Source of the DNA: Alistipes sp.
GTDB taxonomy: Bacteria; Bacteroidota; Bacteroidia; Bacteroidales; Rikenellaceae
DNA length: 6,739 bases
Assembly: GCA_017631135.1 (NCBI GenBank)
Contig: JAGBTW010000105.1
Coordinates: 1-6,739 of the forward strand
Direction of reading: 5' to 3'
Shown here: positions 6,094-6,739 of the stretch, piece after piece
Layout: each line of letters starts with the position of its first letter
Position numbering within the stretch: the first letter of the stretch is position 1
The notes under the pieces: model-generated
Told to the model about the DNA's origin: nothing
Databases searched by the model: none
Seen by the model: only the letters and a program-made list of their open reading frames with translations
Translations under genes and position numbers: made by a program

Positions 6094-6609
6094 TTAATCA
6101 ACTATAGCGACATAGATATGGAGGCGCTGGGGCTCAATATCACCCTCATAGACCACATACTCTGCACATAACTTCGCTCTACCGCGATAGTCGCCTGCAT
6201 CGATGGTGAATTCCAACTGATTGTCACCCTGCTTTACTGCATATGTCTTACTGCAAAGCACCCTTTCAGGCTCGTTGTCATCACTAACCAACGATAATGT
6301 CACCACCTCACCAAATATACATTCGTAGTTCAATATCACAATGTCGCCATTACGCAACTCGCTATTTACGACACCGTCAGACCAATAGTGGTGATTTGAT
6401 GGGGGTGGCGCAGGGTCATAGCACGATGTCATAAAACCACCGCCACCTTCACAGGCTGTCGATGCCAGCGCCGTAAGACCTATGAGCATGCCACCAAGGC
6501 GATACTTAAGGTTTGTCGCGCGCTTGCTCCTGCCACCACTCAACAAAAGCCACAGCGACACTGCGGCAAATGCCACGCTCAACGCCACAATAAGAATTGT
6601 TCGCTTCAT
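6094..6609 (-). CDS. predicted lipoprotein with double hydrophobic N-terminus, radical SAM-associated
   Basis: A 171-residue protein, first gene of the four-gene operon. Residues 5-24 form a strong hydrophobic segment, 27-37 are basic, and 38-52 form a second hydrophobic segment ending in STAC, so C53 is a plausible lipidation site. A glycine-rich stretch and TSCYDPAPPPS (61-71) follow. Residues 80-171 show alternating hydrophobic residues and turns that suggest a beta-sandwich domain. Its cysteines are C53, C63, C97, C119 and C148. An alternative start at M41 would remove the first hydrophobic segment but leave a signal without positive charges, so M1 is preferred. The domain is not recognised. 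It may be a divergent counterpart of the lipoproteins paired with TIGR04133 enzymes, which I recall as about this size. It is likely exported and anchored in the cell envelope. Confidence 0.85.
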   Translation of the reverse strand: MKRTILIVALSVAFAAVSLWLLLSGGRSKRATNLKYRLGGMLIGLTALASTACEGGGGFMTSCYDPAPPPSNHHYWSDGVVNSELRNGDIVILNYECIFGEVVTLSLVSDDNEPERVLCSKTYAVKQGDNQLEFTIDAGDYRGRAKLCAEYVVYEGDIEPQRLHIYVAIVD

Positions 6610-6613
6610 AGTA

Positions 6614-6637
6614 TTAAATTATTTTAAATTATTTTAA
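6614..6637. repeat. A/T-rich leader with 10-base tandem repeat
   Basis: TTAAATTATT occurs twice in direct succession (6614-6623 and 6624-6633), followed by a partial third copy TTAA. It lies 4 bases upstream of the first operon gene's start codon (6609-6607) and probably forms an unstructured 5' leader that helps ribosome loading. No TAnnTTTG -7 box was found here on the minus strand, so the operon promoter lies further right or is of another type. Confidence 0.6.
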
Positions 6638-6641
6638 TTCG

Positions 6642-6677
6642 TCATTGCGAGGCTTGGATCAAGCCGTAGCAATCTCC
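6642..6677. repeat. dispersed palindromic repeat element, type A
   Basis: The element begins TCATTGCGAGG and ends GCAATCTCC. Within it, ATTGC (6644-6648) pairs with GCAAT (6669-6673), and GGCTTG (6651-6656) pairs with CAAGCC (6660-6665) around GAT, giving a two-part hairpin. It resembles the intergenic 'TCATTGCGAGG...GCAATCTC' repeats that I recall from many bacterial genomes, where they are often mistranslated as small proteins. Copy number cannot be judged from this window. Confidence 0.6.
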
Positions 6678-6688
6678 GCACTCTGCTC

Positions 6689-6739
6689 TGTCATCCTGAG
6701 CATCGCGAAGGATCTCCTCGTTGTACTTTGTCATCCTGA
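6689..6739. repeat. dispersed repeat element, type B, with start of a second copy
   Basis: TGTCATCCTGA at 6689-6699 recurs exactly at 6729-6739, a 40-base period, and the second copy runs off the window. The first copy contains ATCCT (6693-6697) pairing with AGGAT (6709-6713). Translated on the plus strand it gives CHPEHREGSP, a pattern I recall from spurious ORFs over dispersed repeats. The elements may form an array to the right of the window. Confidence 0.6.

Noticed and set aside
6642..6739. Small coding frame giving CHPEHREGSP
   Set aside because: This translation is typical of spurious frames over dispersed repeats, and a palindromic repeat explains the sequence better.
1..6739. CRISPR arrays, tRNA or rRNA genes, insertion sequences
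   Set aside because: No regularly spaced repeat-spacer pattern, tRNA-like or rRNA-like segment, or transposase motif was seen on either strand.

Overview
The window looks like a chromosomal segment from a Bacteroidota bacterium, probably order Bacteroidales and possibly Alistipes-like (the genus is a guess). The reasons are: start codons preceded by A/T-rich leaders with no Shine-Dalgarno sequence, good matches to the Bacteroidetes -7 box TAnnTTTG, lipoprotein signal sequences, and a radical SAM enzyme that matches my memory of the Bacteroidetes 'rSAM/lipoprotein' family. All six genes lie on the minus strand, so transcription runs from right to left. The longest stretch without a gene is 228 bases.

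Left part (1-3620): a housekeeping pair, queD (6-carboxytetrahydropterin synthase family, queuosine pathway) followed after 24 bases by polA (complete three-domain DNA polymerase I). A promoter with a 20-base spacer is visible 44 bases before queD. polA carries a candidate sliding-clamp-binding pentapeptide in its interdomain linker. Positions 1-200, beyond polA, hold a weak terminator-like hairpin and a leftward promoter-like element that probably serves a gene outside the window.

Middle and right part (3661-6609): a tight four-gene unit in the order 171-residue predicted lipoprotein, radical SAM/SPASM enzyme 2, 61-residue predicted lipoprotein, radical SAM/SPASM enzyme 1. The gaps are 3, 19 and 6 bases, and a perfect 10-bp hairpin follows the last gene. 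This is the accessory and most interesting part. Two different SPASM-type radical SAM enzymes are co-encoded with two exported lipoproteins, which suggests a peptide- or protein-modification system that acts in the cytoplasm on a lipoprotein before export. The substrate and chemistry cannot be read from the sequence. The two enzymes each lack a different conserved SPASM cysteine.

Right edge (6610-6739): an A/T-rich leader with a 10-base tandem repeat, then two kinds of dispersed-repeat-like palindromic element. One of these recurs with a 40-base period and runs off the window.
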